From the NCBI RefSeq assembly GCF_004339015.1, contig NZ_SMFQ01000004.1, positions 929,901 to 993,900 on the forward strand: 64,000 bases of DNA, in the 5' to 3' direction. The DNA comes from Cocleimonas flava. Its GTDB lineage: Bacteria; Pseudomonadota; Gammaproteobacteria; Thiotrichales; Thiotrichaceae. Position 1 is the stretch's first letter. Every line of letters begins with the position of its first letter. The translations under genes were made by a program, and so were the position numbers. Below the pieces are notes generated by a model, which did no database searches, was not told the DNA's origin, and saw only the letters and a program-made list of their open reading frames with translations. Below are positions 47,839 through 57,565 of the stretch, in pieces.

Positions 47839-48786
47839 ATGAAAATTCAATGGTTTCCCGGCCATATGCACAGGGCCAGTAAAGAAATACGTGAAAAGCT
47901 TCCAGAAATGGACTTACTCATAGAAGTGCTCGATGCACGTTTGCCAGGTTCTAGCGAAAACCCAATGATCGCGGCTATTCGTAATAGTTCGACAAGAGAT
48001 ATTCCCTGCATCAAGATTTTTAATAAAAGTGACTTGGCAGATCCAGAATTAACTGAAAAATGGCAAGCTTATTACGAGCGCGATAAAGGCATTAAAACCC
48101 TCTGTGTCTCTCGTGAGCAACCTGAAAAAATCAAACAAATCTCAAGCCTATGCCGAAAAATGGTGACCATCAGCGACGCTAGAGATAGAGAAATTCATGC
48201 GATGATTGTAGGCATTCCTAATGTCGGAAAATCAACCATCATTAATACCGTAACAGGTCGGACCATTGCCAAAACGGGTAACGAAGCAGCCGTTACAAGA
48301 CAACAACAACGCATTAAAATCAATGATGACGTGGTTCTTTTCGACACCCCTGGACTTCTATGGGGAAATATTAATAACGAACACAGTGGATATCGATTAG
48401 CTATCTCAGGCGCCATAAAAGACACAGCGTTTGAGAGTGATGATGCAGCATTTTATTTAGCCGAATACTTAATCAAACACTACCCTGAATTATTGACAAA
48501 GCGTTATGAGCTTTCAGAGTGTCCACAAACAGAAATTGAGCTCATTGAGATCATTGGACGTCAAAGAGGCTGCTTACGCAGTGGCGGACAAGTTGAAATA
48601 GATAAAGCCTGTAAGATCCTGATCAATGAATTCCGATTAGGAACTCTGGGTAGAATAACACTCGAAGAGCCAATTTCTTTTGAGAATGAAAATATCACAG
48701 CACAGGCTGAATCTGAAAAGAAAATAGAAGATAAAAAAGCGACTAAAGCTGAACGTAAAAAACGCTGGAGAAAGAATCGTAAGTAG
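47839..48786 (+). CDS. rbgA: RbgA/YlqF-like circularly permuted GTPase (ribosome assembly)
   Basis: 315 residues. The opening WFPGHMHRASKEIREKLPEM is diagnostic. GTPase motifs are in permuted order: NKSD (G4) near residue 62, then GIPNVGKSTIINTV (G1) near 125 and DTPGLLWG (G3) near 172. RbgA acts in late 50S assembly in Bacillus; gammaproteobacterial relatives are less studied. The C-terminus is Lys/Arg-rich (KKATKAERKKRWRKNRK). A terminator follows. Confidence 0.93.
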   Translation: MKIQWFPGHMHRASKEIREKLPEMDLLIEVLDARLPGSSENPMIAAIRNSSTRDIPCIKIFNKSDLADPELTEKWQAYYERDKGIKTLCVSREQPEKIKQISSLCRKMVTISDARDREIHAMIVGIPNVGKSTIINTVTGRTIAKTGNEAAVTRQQQRIKINDDVVLFDTPGLLWGNINNEHSGYRLAISGAIKDTAFESDDAAFYLAEYLIKHYPELLTKRYELSECPQTEIELIEIIGRQRGCLRSGGQVEIDKACKILINEFRLGTLGRITLEEPISFENENITAQAESEKKIEDKKATKAERKKRWRKNRK

Positions 48787-48813
48787 TTAAGTAATTAAGT
48801 AATTAAGTAATTA
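48787..48813 (+). repeat. Short tandem repeat after rbgA
   Basis: TTAAGTAA repeated three times plus a partial copy, directly after the stop codon; it places stops in several frames. Probably slippage-derived. Confidence 0.85.
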
Positions 48814-48823
48814 GTAAAGAATA

Positions 48824-48849
48824 AAAAAGCGGCTCAAAGCCGCTTTTTT
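48824..48849. terminator. Bidirectional terminator between rbgA and the large lipoprotein gene
   Basis: AAAAAAGCGGCT, loop CA, AAGCCGCTTTTTT: a strong GC stem with A-run and T-run, serving both convergent genes. Confidence 0.92.
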
Positions 48850-48885
48850 ATTGAAGATTATTTTATTTATGAAAACATCATTAAG

Positions 48886-51800
48886 TTAGTCAAGTTGCAA
48901 ACCACCTGAATTAATCCATGCTAACCCTGTTTCATTTTCCATCCTAACACCAGAATTTGAACTAGAGATATCTATACTAAACACCTTTTGAGGGTAGTAA
49001 GGTGGCTCGGTGACCTGATAGTCTAATACCCCGTTATATTCCAAATCAAACTCTGAAGTGCCCGCAGGTATAACAAAAGTTCCAGTTTCTATAACAAAGT
49101 CCTGCCCCGCAATTGCAGCTATTGCACTTACTCCAAAAGGTAAAATTTCATCAGAGGTACTCTCACGAATAACATAATCTACCGTAATATCTTCAGTTGA
49201 TTCTTGATTTAAATAAATTTTGAAAGGAGATATAAAAAATGGATAGAACTCGGTATAGCCTGAAACACTCAATGCATAGTCACCTGGAATCGGAGTAGAT
49301 TCACTCGGGCAATCTATGCTGAAACATACCCTAAATTCAGTTTCTGCTGTACCAGCACTTGTTGAAGCCCGAACAAAACCCCTCCAGCTATTATATTCTG
49401 ATTGAAATTCCTCAACAAATGTCAAAGTACCATTGGGACTTAGCTCAAGCCACTCAGGAACTGGACCATTATCGTTTTCAACCAAGCTCCAGTTTGTACT
49501 AGTACCACCGATATTATAAGGATTTAAATCCCAGATCTGACTAGTATCTGGATCAAAAAAACCACCTGGCTCCGAAAATGTGATGTAAATTTGTTCATTA
49601 ATGAATACAGGCAGTTCGGTGTTAGCAGGATCGACGATATTATAATTGATTGTAATACTATCTGTTTCTGTACCCGTAGAATCAGTACCCTGTATAACAA
49701 CACTATAATTACCTGCCGCTGTTGGCACACCAACAATCTCTGCACGTGTAGCATTAATTACATTTAAAGAAAGACCGGTGGGTAAGCTAGGATTTACTAC
49801 ATAATTTACAGACGTTTCAACAGTGGTCGCTGTTAATTGCACACGAGGACTAGCAAAACCTAAAACTCCTTGAACATCTAGCGATTCATTGCTTCCATTT
49901 GCTTCAATATTAAGTGGCCCAAAATCTGGAACAGGTAGATTTATTCCAACTGTCCCGTACTGATCAACTTCCTCACATTGAGTTATCGTGTTTGCTACAG
50001 AGCCGGAGTCATAGGTGAGTTCCGCACTAAAGCAAACCTCACAGTTACTAGGAATATACAATCCATTGGCTGTCTCTCCAATTCTAATTACAGTCTCAAC
50101 GATATTTGGTCTCCAGCCGATATTACAGGATTCACTAGCAACAGCTTTTATTACTGCGGAACCTGATTGAGAGTCGCCTACTTTAACATTAGCTGTACCA
50201 GCTCTCATTGACACATCACAATTCCACCAGGTGAAATGACTTACTGTTGCCTGTAATGCTAATCCAGTTGGGGAAGATGGATCTGATACAACATATCCAA
50301 AACCCTCATCTGCTGATCTAGTTTCAACACTTTCCTGCGTCCATATACCTGTTTGTTCATCAAGTGACCATAAAGGTATTTGATCACCAACTTGAATAGG
50401 ATCTCCATTCTGGTAATTACCAACATATATTGGGATTAATATATCCGCTGTTGCACCTGATTCCTCATCAAGACGAACTTCCTCACCATTCTGAGTGAAT
50501 TTATATTCAACCGTTCCAAAGCTGATAATAGGCGTATCTGTACCGTCTAATTGTGTACCAGTAAACTCTCCCGGAAATGCTGCCAAAGATGCAGGATTAG
50601 ATACATCAACAGGTGTAATCGTGACCTCGATATCACCGGTTACATATTGACCATCTCCAATTACGAAAGAATTAGGTTCGATAGAAACCGAAGCTCCATT
50701 AGCGCCTGTTATCACCCCTCCACTTTCAGCATTAAATCTCTGAACAGCACCCCGTTGAATCATAGTGAAATCAAGACTGATCTGCTCTCCAGCTAACGGT
50801 GCTTTTATAGGAGACACTTGCGTAGCATAACCTTCTTTATTCAGCGTTAACACATACTCCTGATCCGCTGATAACACCATGCTAGCATTTCCACTAGCGT
50901 TTGACTGCTCGGTTCCTGCTGAAGTTGTCACACTTACGTCGCTTACTACAGCACCATCTGCTGTAGTAATTCTGACATTGACTATTGCGTCATCAACATA
51001 ACCTGAAGGTCTAGCTAATTTCTGAGTCCAGTAGTTCGTATATTCAGAATCTGCATTTGCAGCAAACGCTAAACCGACCTCTCTTACATCAGCATTCATC
51101 ATACTTTCACAATGGCCGGTGGTACTAGCTAACCAAGAATCAATCGCTTTTTGGGCTGTATCCCTATTAGTTCCTGCGGTTATATTTTCTGCTAAATTAG
51201 TCCATTGATAATCATAAGTTGCGACTCTTTCTTCTGCACTACTTGGGCCTGGCACTTCCAAATCAGACCCTGTCCAATCAGAAGCAGTACCCGAACCATC
51301 GTGTGAGAAAGTATCACTTATTGCCATATCCTGACTATGCTCGTACGCAGCTCTATAAAGCTTATCACTCCATGTTAGAGGAGAAACTGCAGGATACAAT
51401 ACTTGCTCTTCTCCACAATATTGTGGCTCAGCTCTCGCTGTGTTTATCACAGTTAGATAGTCATCAATCTGCGCCTGGGTAAGTTCAGGTATTACCCGAG
51501 TAGGCTCAGTTATAACAACTCTAAATAGTCGACTAGGCCCTTGGTCAGTATCAACATTCCAAAAACCTACTTCACCATCAAAAGTACCTGCTACTGTAGG
51601 ATCAAATGTTGACTCGCCATATGGTTCGTAATAATAATTGTAATAGTAATCTTCCTCGCTATTATCATAAACAACCCCATTACCATCCCGAATAGTAATT
51701 TCATTTTCTAAAAACGCATGAAATTCATCCGGCGAGGCAAAATCAGTGGTATCAATTGTCAATACAGGTAGGTCGCTCTGAGGGTCTGCACCTTCAAAAC

Positions 51801-54800
51801 TGAAAGCTATTTCAGCGGGAGAATTTGGATCAGCTATAATACTAATAATAACAGTATCACTAGCAGTGGCATTATCATCATCTGTAACTGTTACATCAAT
51901 AGAATAACTGGCACCAATCTCTAAATCACTAGTGTCTAACGAATATGTCGGAGTATCCGACTCTCCACTATGCCAATCATAACTAACTATTTCACCATCT
52001 GGGTCACTTGCAACTGCAGTTAAAGTAATTATTTCACCCCAAATAACTTCCCTATCAGAGCCTGCATTAACCGTTGGCGGCATATTTTCTTCTTCAACTT
52101 CATTTACCGTTATATTAACAATTGCTGTTGATGATGCTGTTCCATCACCAACGGTAAATTCAAAGCTATCATTTCCAAAGAAGTCAGCATTTGGCGTATA
52201 TCTAAGACTAGGGGCATCACCTGTTAAGGAACCATTAGTTGGGGCAACAGAAACGGCATACTCAAGAGGGTCACCATCTACATCAGTTGCTGTTAAAACA
52301 ATTGCATTATTAACCGAATTTTCTTCAACTGTTACTGGTAAAGAATCAGCAACAGGCTCATCATTCACAGAGTTAACAACAATACTTACTGTTGCTTTGG
52401 AACTAGCTTGACCATCAGTGACTGCGAAAGTAAAACTGTCCGTTCCTGAGAAATTTGCCTCAGGTGTGTAAGTAAGGTTAGGTGGCGTTCCTTCTAGAGA
52501 TCCATTAGCTGGTTGTGTTTCAACCGTAAACTCCAATGCTTCAGAATCAACATCAGTTGCATTTAATTCTACTGCATTACCTGACGAATCTTCTTCTAGG
52601 GTGATTGTCTTAGTTTCTGCAACCGGTGCATCATTCACATTATTTACAGTTATTGTCACAGTTGCCGATGAATTAGCAAAACCGTCACTTACGGTGTAAG
52701 TAAAGCTATCTGTGCCAGAAAAATTGGTATTCGGCGTGTAATTAATGCTTGAACCACTTCCAGTAATAGCACCATTTGCAGTGCTGGAAGGATACGAATA
52801 CTGCAATGGATCATTCTCAGCATCTGTTGCATTAAGTGAGATACCATTATTGCTAGAATCTTCCTCGATAGTAATGTTAACCGCAGAAGCAACTGGTGAG
52901 CTGTTGGTGACAACTACGGTTAAATCGCGTGTGATCACTCCATTGTATGGATCAGTTACAGATGCCTCGACAGTGTAAGAACCCGGAGTGTTTGTGTTCA
53001 CACTAGAGGTATTAAAAGAAGCTTCGGTTGAAATTGTGGTTTCTCCATTTCTTACCGATGAATTCCCCTCAAGTAACTGGGTTAATTCCGACACAGAAAT
53101 ATTACGAGGAACAGTAACAGTCGCAGAATTAAAAACTATTTGATAAGGCTGTGGCAGATTAACTGTAACAATCAATGAATCACTTGCTTCAGCGCCATCA
53201 TCATCAGTTACAGTTAGCGTAAGTTCATGAGCACCAATAGAGGTTGGGGTATATACAAATTCATTGGTAGTCGCTAATTCATTGCCTTCAGCATCTGTCC
53301 ACACATAGGATGCAATGCCACCATCAGAGTCAGAAGCTGTGCCTACTAATGTGATTGTTGAGTTAATCAATACCGACGTATCTTCTCCTGCAATGACCGT
53401 CGGAGGTACGTTCTCAGCTTCCTGGACTTGCACTTCACGTGTAACAGGTTCTGCCTCATTATTTGATGAGTCAATTGCTGTGTAGGTTATGATGTAAGTG
53501 CCAGCTTGTGTTGTGTCTAGTTGTGAGTAATCGACGTCGTAGCTTAACTCAGTATCGTAATTATCGGTAATTGTTGCGCCCTGCTCTTCATAGGCTGCAG
53601 GCACCTCACTTGTATCAACTTCTATAACGTGAGGGTTTGCTCCATCAAGTTCTATTTCAGGTGGTGTCGTATCCACGACATTCACTTCTCGCTCAACGAT
53701 TGTTGAGTTTTCAGCAGCATCAGTTGCAGTGTAAGTAAGCGTGTATGTGCCTAACACACCCATGTTTACCTCACCATCGACAATTACATTAACGACTTCA
53801 TCACGATTGTCTGTAGCGGTATATCCTTCATCTCCATAAACGACACCACCACTAGTATCCACTTCAATCTGATCAGGGTTATTACCTAAAAGCGTTAAGG
53901 TTGGAGGTTCATTATCAGTCCCCTCTACAACAATAACTACTCGTGTAGCAGTGGCAGTGTTTCCAGCTATATCCGTTGCTTCATAGGTAACCGTAAACTC
54001 ACCAACCTCTGAGGTGTCGATAATATCTGAACCATCAACAGCAGTTGCTGCCACTTCGCCATCGGTATCATCCAAGGCTGTTGCGCCATCATCATTATAT
54101 TGAGTGCCCACAACGATAGTTAACGGGTTTTGACCTGTTACTAAAATTACTGGTGGTACATTATCAGTTACCTCATCAGTGTTTACCCAATCAGGAAGCT
54201 CGCTCATGTCGCCGCTGTTTGGTGGATTGCGCACACCCAGTGACTTTAGATTACTGGATAAGGCATCTAGAAGGCCGCTTTCCCCTGCTTTAATAGCGAT
54301 GTTATTAAAAACATTAACACCAGAACCATTAAACTGGGCATCATCGGCAAAATCATCTGTTAAAGATTGCAAGTCATCATTATTCGAACCATTAGCTAAA
54401 AAAGCCCCCGTGAATAATAATAGATTGGCATTATCTCTTCTAAAACTGCCATTCCCACGAAGCAAGTCCAGCTGCTCTACTCCACGACTGCTATTGCTAC
54501 TGACACGATTTAAATTAAATAACTGTTTTATCTCTGTTTGAGTGTCACGCCACGCCCTGCTAATGCTTTCCCCATCAGCGACTTGAGCACGAATTCTTGC
54601 AGCAGCCAAATGTGTAAAAAGGTTAATGTTAGCTGTGTCAAAACGACGATCTTTATTTGTGATTACATTTAACGTTATTTCATTACTGCTTTCACTATTA
54701 TTGTACTCATCAAAGTATTGGCCTGTCGCTATTAATTCAGTCCAGCCACTCCATTCAATTCTATCAACCAGAAACTCACCCTGAGTACCCGATATTTGAG

Positions 54801-54960
54801 TATTTAGCGTTGTTGATGAGATAGGAGAAGATTGAGAATCTAACTGTGTAGCTGATACCCTGGAGCCTTCTTTGAAGGGCCCTTTTTGAGCTGATCCAGA
54901 TATATTACAAGCAGTTAAAGTAACACACAGTGTTACCAATCCAAGAGTACGAAAAAGCAT
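48886..54960 (-). CDS. Giant multidomain surface lipoprotein with Ig/cadherin-like repeats and a CAP (SCP/PR1) domain
   Basis: 2024 residues. Lipobox LTAC with Cys18 predicts lipid attachment. Then a helical N-terminal region (about 25-260); three HYR/DUF5011-like domains (about 270-515; each PP-x-I/L ... Y-x-x-x-G ... GTYTLTYTATD); a PKD-like domain (about 518-601); one further Ig-like; three tandem cadherin-like units (about 690-958; NFSGTDSFTYTVSDG); another PKD-like (about 959-1043); a linker with a Tyr-rich stretch; a CAP domain (about 1160-1320; AYEHSQDMAISDTFSHDG, NLAENITAGTNRDTAQKAID, GHCESMMNADVREVGLAFA) that keeps the candidate His and Glu; a carboxypeptidase-regulatory-like domain (about 1322-1405); a beta-rich region; a putative-Ig domain (about 1690-1790); and a Calx-beta-like end (about 1890-2000). 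Probably an adhesin or matrix protein; domain limits are estimates. Confidence 0.88.
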   Translation of the reverse strand: MLFRTLGLVTLCVTLTACNISGSAQKGPFKEGSRVSATQLDSQSSPISSTTLNTQISGTQGEFLVDRIEWSGWTELIATGQYFDEYNNSESSNEITLNVITNKDRRFDTANINLFTHLAAARIRAQVADGESISRAWRDTQTEIKQLFNLNRVSSNSSRGVEQLDLLRGNGSFRRDNANLLLFTGAFLANGSNNDDLQSLTDDFADDAQFNGSGVNVFNNIAIKAGESGLLDALSSNLKSLGVRNPPNSGDMSELPDWVNTDEVTDNVPPVILVTGQNPLTIVVGTQYNDDGATALDDTDGEVAATAVDGSDIIDTSEVGEFTVTYEATDIAGNTATATRVVIVVEGTDNEPPTLTLLGNNPDQIEVDTSGGVVYGDEGYTATDNRDEVVNVIVDGEVNMGVLGTYTLTYTATDAAENSTIVEREVNVVDTTPPEIELDGANPHVIEVDTSEVPAAYEEQGATITDNYDTELSYDVDYSQLDTTQAGTYIITYTAIDSSNNEAEPVTREVQVQEAENVPPTVIAGEDTSVLINSTITLVGTASDSDGGIASYVWTDAEGNELATTNEFVYTPTSIGAHELTLTVTDDDGAEASDSLIVTVNLPQPYQIVFNSATVTVPRNISVSELTQLLEGNSSVRNGETTISTEASFNTSSVNTNTPGSYTVEASVTDPYNGVITRDLTVVVTNSSPVASAVNITIEEDSSNNGISLNATDAENDPLQYSYPSSTANGAITGSGSSINYTPNTNFSGTDSFTYTVSDGFANSSATVTITVNNVNDAPVAETKTITLEEDSSGNAVELNATDVDSEALEFTVETQPANGSLEGTPPNLTYTPEANFSGTDSFTFAVTDGQASSKATVSIVVNSVNDEPVADSLPVTVEENSVNNAIVLTATDVDGDPLEYAVSVAPTNGSLTGDAPSLRYTPNADFFGNDSFEFTVGDGTASSTAIVNITVNEVEEENMPPTVNAGSDREVIWGEIITLTAVASDPDGEIVSYDWHSGESDTPTYSLDTSDLEIGASYSIDVTVTDDDNATASDTVIISIIADPNSPAEIAFSFEGADPQSDLPVLTIDTTDFASPDEFHAFLENEITIRDGNGVVYDNSEEDYYYNYYYEPYGESTFDPTVAGTFDGEVGFWNVDTDQGPSRLFRVVITEPTRVIPELTQAQIDDYLTVINTARAEPQYCGEEQVLYPAVSPLTWSDKLYRAAYEHSQDMAISDTFSHDGSGTASDWTGSDLEVPGPSSAEERVATYDYQWTNLAENITAGTNRDTAQKAIDSWLASTTGHCESMMNADVREVGLAFAANADSEYTNYWTQKLARPSGYVDDAIVNVRITTADGAVVSDVSVTTSAGTEQSNASGNASMVLSADQEYVLTLNKEGYATQVSPIKAPLAGEQISLDFTMIQRGAVQRFNAESGGVITGANGASVSIEPNSFVIGDGQYVTGDIEVTITPVDVSNPASLAAFPGEFTGTQLDGTDTPIISFGTVEYKFTQNGEEVRLDEESGATADILIPIYVGNYQNGDPIQVGDQIPLWSLDEQTGIWTQESVETRSADEGFGYVVSDPSSPTGLALQATVSHFTWWNCDVSMRAGTANVKVGDSQSGSAVIKAVASESCNIGWRPNIVETVIRIGETANGLYIPSNCEVCFSAELTYDSGSVANTITQCEEVDQYGTVGINLPVPDFGPLNIEANGSNESLDVQGVLGFASPRVQLTATTVETSVNYVVNPSLPTGLSLNVINATRAEIVGVPTAAGNYSVVIQGTDSTGTETDSITINYNIVDPANTELPVFINEQIYITFSEPGGFFDPDTSQIWDLNPYNIGGTSTNWSLVENDNGPVPEWLELSPNGTLTFVEEFQSEYNSWRGFVRASTSAGTAETEFRVCFSIDCPSESTPIPGDYALSVSGYTEFYPFFISPFKIYLNQESTEDITVDYVIRESTSDEILPFGVSAIAAIAGQDFVIETGTFVIPAGTSEFDLEYNGVLDYQVTEPPYYPQKVFSIDISSSNSGVRMENETGLAWINSGGLQLD

Positions 54961-55299
54961 GGGCGCATATCCTTTGGTTTGTATTTACTATTGTTTCTAG
55001 TTATCTGGTTTTAATCTTTCAGCATTAAAACCGGCTGTTTATCTTCCTTGTAATAAGCAGCTTATTATTTTAGAAAATCTGATGCATGGGGGATTCATCA
55101 GTTCTTCTTATGACAGACAAAAGAACATTTTTAAAAAAAATAGTCAAGCCTAAGAAATGCACACCAATCAAAAAGCAAGTCTAGCTTCCTTGCAATTTGT
55201 TGGTATGCATAGGTTTCAGGAAATTTTAAAAATATAAAATAAATTAATTGACTACTTATTTTTTTATATTTTTGATAAATAGATAGATTAATTATGTAG
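54961..55299. other. Gene-free region upstream of the giant lipoprotein gene
   Basis: 339 bp, very AT-rich (long A/T runs around 55230-55290). It should contain the lipoprotein gene's promoter and the 3' end of the upstream FAD oxidase gene. I see no hairpin with T-run, no motif copy and no gene. Confidence 0.6.
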
Positions 55300-56679
55300 T
55301 TAGAATATTTTTCCTGGATTGATAATCCCTTTAGGATCGAATATTTTTTTCACTGAAGCCATTAACTCCACTTCTTCTTTTGAACGTGAATATTTTAGGT
55401 AATTTTTCTTGATTATGCCTATGCCATGCTCCGCCGAAACACTACCGTTCATCTTTTTGGTTACTTCAAATATGTCTGGATTTACCTTTGAGCACTGTTC
55501 AAAAAATTCAGATACTTCCATCGAATCTGGCTTTAAAATATTCAAATGCAAATTACCGTCTCCGATATGGCCGTACCAGAGCACTTTAAATTCGGAATAG
55601 TTCTGATTGACTGCTTGTTCCACCTTATCAAGATACTCTGGTACCTTTGAAATATTCACCGAAAGGTCATTTTTATAAGGTGTGTAAGCTGAAATTGTTT
55701 CTGAGATATCTTCTCTTAGGCGCCATAAATCTTTTGCTTGTTGCAAGCTTTGACTCATAACTCCATCGACCACCCAGCCCTCTTCTGCACAAGCCTCAAA
55801 GGCTTGTAAGGCGCTTTCTTCCTTACTTTCGTGATCAACTTCAAACTCAATTAAAGCGTAATACGGCGCTTCCGTATCAAACGGTCTGGCATAACCCTTA
55901 TCATTTACCATCAACGATAATGTATCTTCAGAGAAAAATTCAAACGCACTCAACTCGATTGTATTCTGGAACGTTTCGAACACCTGCATCAATGCTGGAA
56001 TGTCTGTCACACCAAGTACAAACACGGTTAAATTCTTTGGGATATTCGTCAAACGCATTGTCGCTTCAGTAATAAACCCTAGAGTTCCTTCTGCGCCAAT
56101 AAACAAATGCCGGAAGTCGTAACCGGTCGCGTTTTTAACCAGACCATGATTCAAATCCAGAACCTCGCCAGCACCCGTCACAACTTTTAGTCCCAGCACC
56201 CAATTACGTGTCAGACCATAACGAACCACCTTGATACCACCCGCATTCGTAGAGATATTTCCACCCAATTGACTGGAACCCGATGAACCAAAGTCGACCG
56301 GATAAAAAAGATTATTTTCTTCAGCAAAATTTTGTAATTGTTGAGTAATCACACCAGGCTGACAAACCACGCTTCGATCTATCGAATTAAAATCCAGTAT
56401 TTTATTCATCCGGTCAAACGACACGACAATCTCTTTATTCATCGCAACCGCGCCGCCACATAAGCCCGTCCTGCCGCCAGAAGGAACTAATGCAACACCC
56501 TCTTCATTGGCCATCTTGACCAAAGCTTGAACTTCTTCTGTAGAGGTAGGAAAAACGATTGCCAAGGGGTCAGGAGTATAAACCTGAGTCCAGTCTTTGC
56601 CGTAATTCTGTAACGAATCTTCGTCTGTTAACACTCTCTCTGGAGTGAAAATGTCGTTTAATTGTTGGAGTATATTCAC
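55300..56679 (-). CDS. FAD-linked oxidase, GlcD / D-2-hydroxyacid dehydrogenase family
   Basis: 459 residues. The PCMH-type FAD-binding half has PLAIVFPTSTEEVQALVKMA, ALVPSGGRTGLCGGAV, and DFGSSGSSQLGGNISTNAGG; the C-terminal half ends SAEHGIGIIKKNYL and DPKGIINPGKIF. The family includes D-lactate, glycolate (GlcD) and D-2-hydroxyglutarate dehydrogenases; the substrate cannot be fixed by eye. Single gene with AT-rich flanks; it reads towards the lipoprotein gene. Confidence 0.92.
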   Translation of the reverse strand: MNILQQLNDIFTPERVLTDEDSLQNYGKDWTQVYTPDPLAIVFPTSTEEVQALVKMANEEGVALVPSGGRTGLCGGAVAMNKEIVVSFDRMNKILDFNSIDRSVVCQPGVITQQLQNFAEENNLFYPVDFGSSGSSQLGGNISTNAGGIKVVRYGLTRNWVLGLKVVTGAGEVLDLNHGLVKNATGYDFRHLFIGAEGTLGFITEATMRLTNIPKNLTVFVLGVTDIPALMQVFETFQNTIELSAFEFFSEDTLSLMVNDKGYARPFDTEAPYYALIEFEVDHESKEESALQAFEACAEEGWVVDGVMSQSLQQAKDLWRLREDISETISAYTPYKNDLSVNISKVPEYLDKVEQAVNQNYSEFKVLWYGHIGDGNLHLNILKPDSMEVSEFFEQCSKVNPDIFEVTKKMNGSVSAEHGIGIIKKNYLKYSRSKEEVELMASVKKIFDPKGIINPGKIF

Positions 56680-56765
56680 GTCTAACCTATTTGATTTTTT
56701 TACTAAATTTTATGTGATGTAATTGCTCTAAAAAATGGCTTATAGAGTAAGCCTGAAGAAGACAA

Positions 56766-57197
56766 TCACACCCCCCTACTTATAGCCGTTTTTGTGACTT
56801 TAATAACAATTCCCTGGAGCCTCAATGCGACTAAAACGGCATCATGCTGGGATGTATTTAAATGAATACAAAAAGCCCCTTTAAAGTAGCTATGCTGATC
56901 TAAATAACATTGATTGATATTCGGAATTTGCTTCAAGCCTTTGAATACTTTCTTAATCATTTCTGAGACTGGGAAATCCAGAGAATCTACAAAATAGAGA
57001 TTTCGGGTACTACTGACAAAATGGACTTTACCTTCTCGGAGTTTAACGAAAATAGTCCGATTATCTCTCAGCGAGGCAGCTAGTTGGGCAGTGACCCCCT
57101 GATTGCTTTTCGATGAATTCTCTAGGCTTTTGTCTAATTTTTTATCTAAAGGTAGCGTTTCAAAAACACCCGTTTCGAGTAATCCATCTACTTTCAT
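56766..57197 (-). CDS. Hypothetical protein, 143 residues, whose C-terminus is the dispersed motif
   Basis: No family recognised. I start at the ATG at 57197 (MKVDGLLETGVFETLPLDKK), preceded by AAGGA and 13 bp after the stop of the small upstream gene; earlier in-frame starts (57260, 57230) would overlap that gene by up to 50 bp. The protein is soluble, with NRTIFVKLREGKVHFVSSTR and FDSLDF-like beta segments and a C-terminal LRLQGIVIKVTKTA. The last codons (ISRGV-stop) are the dispersed G6 motif itself, so the present C-terminus may have been created by motif arrival. Confidence 0.6.
   Translation of the reverse strand: MKVDGLLETGVFETLPLDKKLDKSLENSSKSNQGVTAQLAASLRDNRTIFVKLREGKVHFVSSTRNLYFVDSLDFPVSEMIKKVFKGLKQIPNINQCYLDQHSYFKGAFCIHLNTSQHDAVLVALRLQGIVIKVTKTAISRGV
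56769..56783 (-). repeat. Dispersed G6 motif copy forming the 3' end of a gene
   Basis: CACCCCCCTACTTAT on the plus strand, followed by AGCCGTTTTTG and with CACA/TGTG flanks. It encodes the last residues (ISRGV) of the 143-residue protein; the TGA stop is at 56768-56766. Confidence 0.85.
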
Positions 57198-57210
57198 CGA
57201 AGATAATCCT

Positions 57211-57462
57211 TCAGCCCTTCTTCTCAACATCAATGACTCGCGTGATATCATTTTTGTCAATGGCGAGGTCTTTACGGATAGAAATATTTCTCAACATGAC
57301 TTCCAGACAGATCTTATCGTCAAAAGATTCATCGGTTTCGTTATCGTATTTTTCTTTGATATGCGAATACATTTCGTACTCATTGGCTGTGAATTGACCT
57401 TTCACATCAGCACATTCAGACAGTAATTGTAATACGTGTTCGCGGTCTACCAATTCAGGCAT
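57211..57462 (-). CDS. Small hypothetical protein, 83 residues
   Basis: No family recognised. It opens MPELVDREHVLQLLSECADV and is acidic and helical (EYEMYSHIKEKYDNETDESF), ending RVIDVEKKG. Its stop lies 13 bp before the start of the following 143-residue gene, so the two are likely translated from one message. Two Cys (SECAD, KICLEV). Confidence 0.6.
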   Translation of the reverse strand: MPELVDREHVLQLLSECADVKGQFTANEYEMYSHIKEKYDNETDESFDDKICLEVMLRNISIRKDLAIDKNDITRVIDVEKKG

Positions 57463-57508
57463 CTATTCAACAACCTCTAATTCATCCATTTGTGTAGAGT
57501 ATAGAATA

Positions 57509-57523
57509 CACCCCCCTACTTAC
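57509..57523 (-). repeat. Dispersed G6 motif copy (intergenic, same-strand genes)
   Basis: CACCCCCCTACTTAC on the plus strand followed by AGGCAGTTTTTTTT, the full extended form. It lies between the tgpA stop and the start of the 83-residue gene, both on the minus strand. Confidence 0.87.
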
Positions 57524-57565
57524 AGGCAGTTTTTTTTAACAATTGATTAGATAAAATTTAATCTA

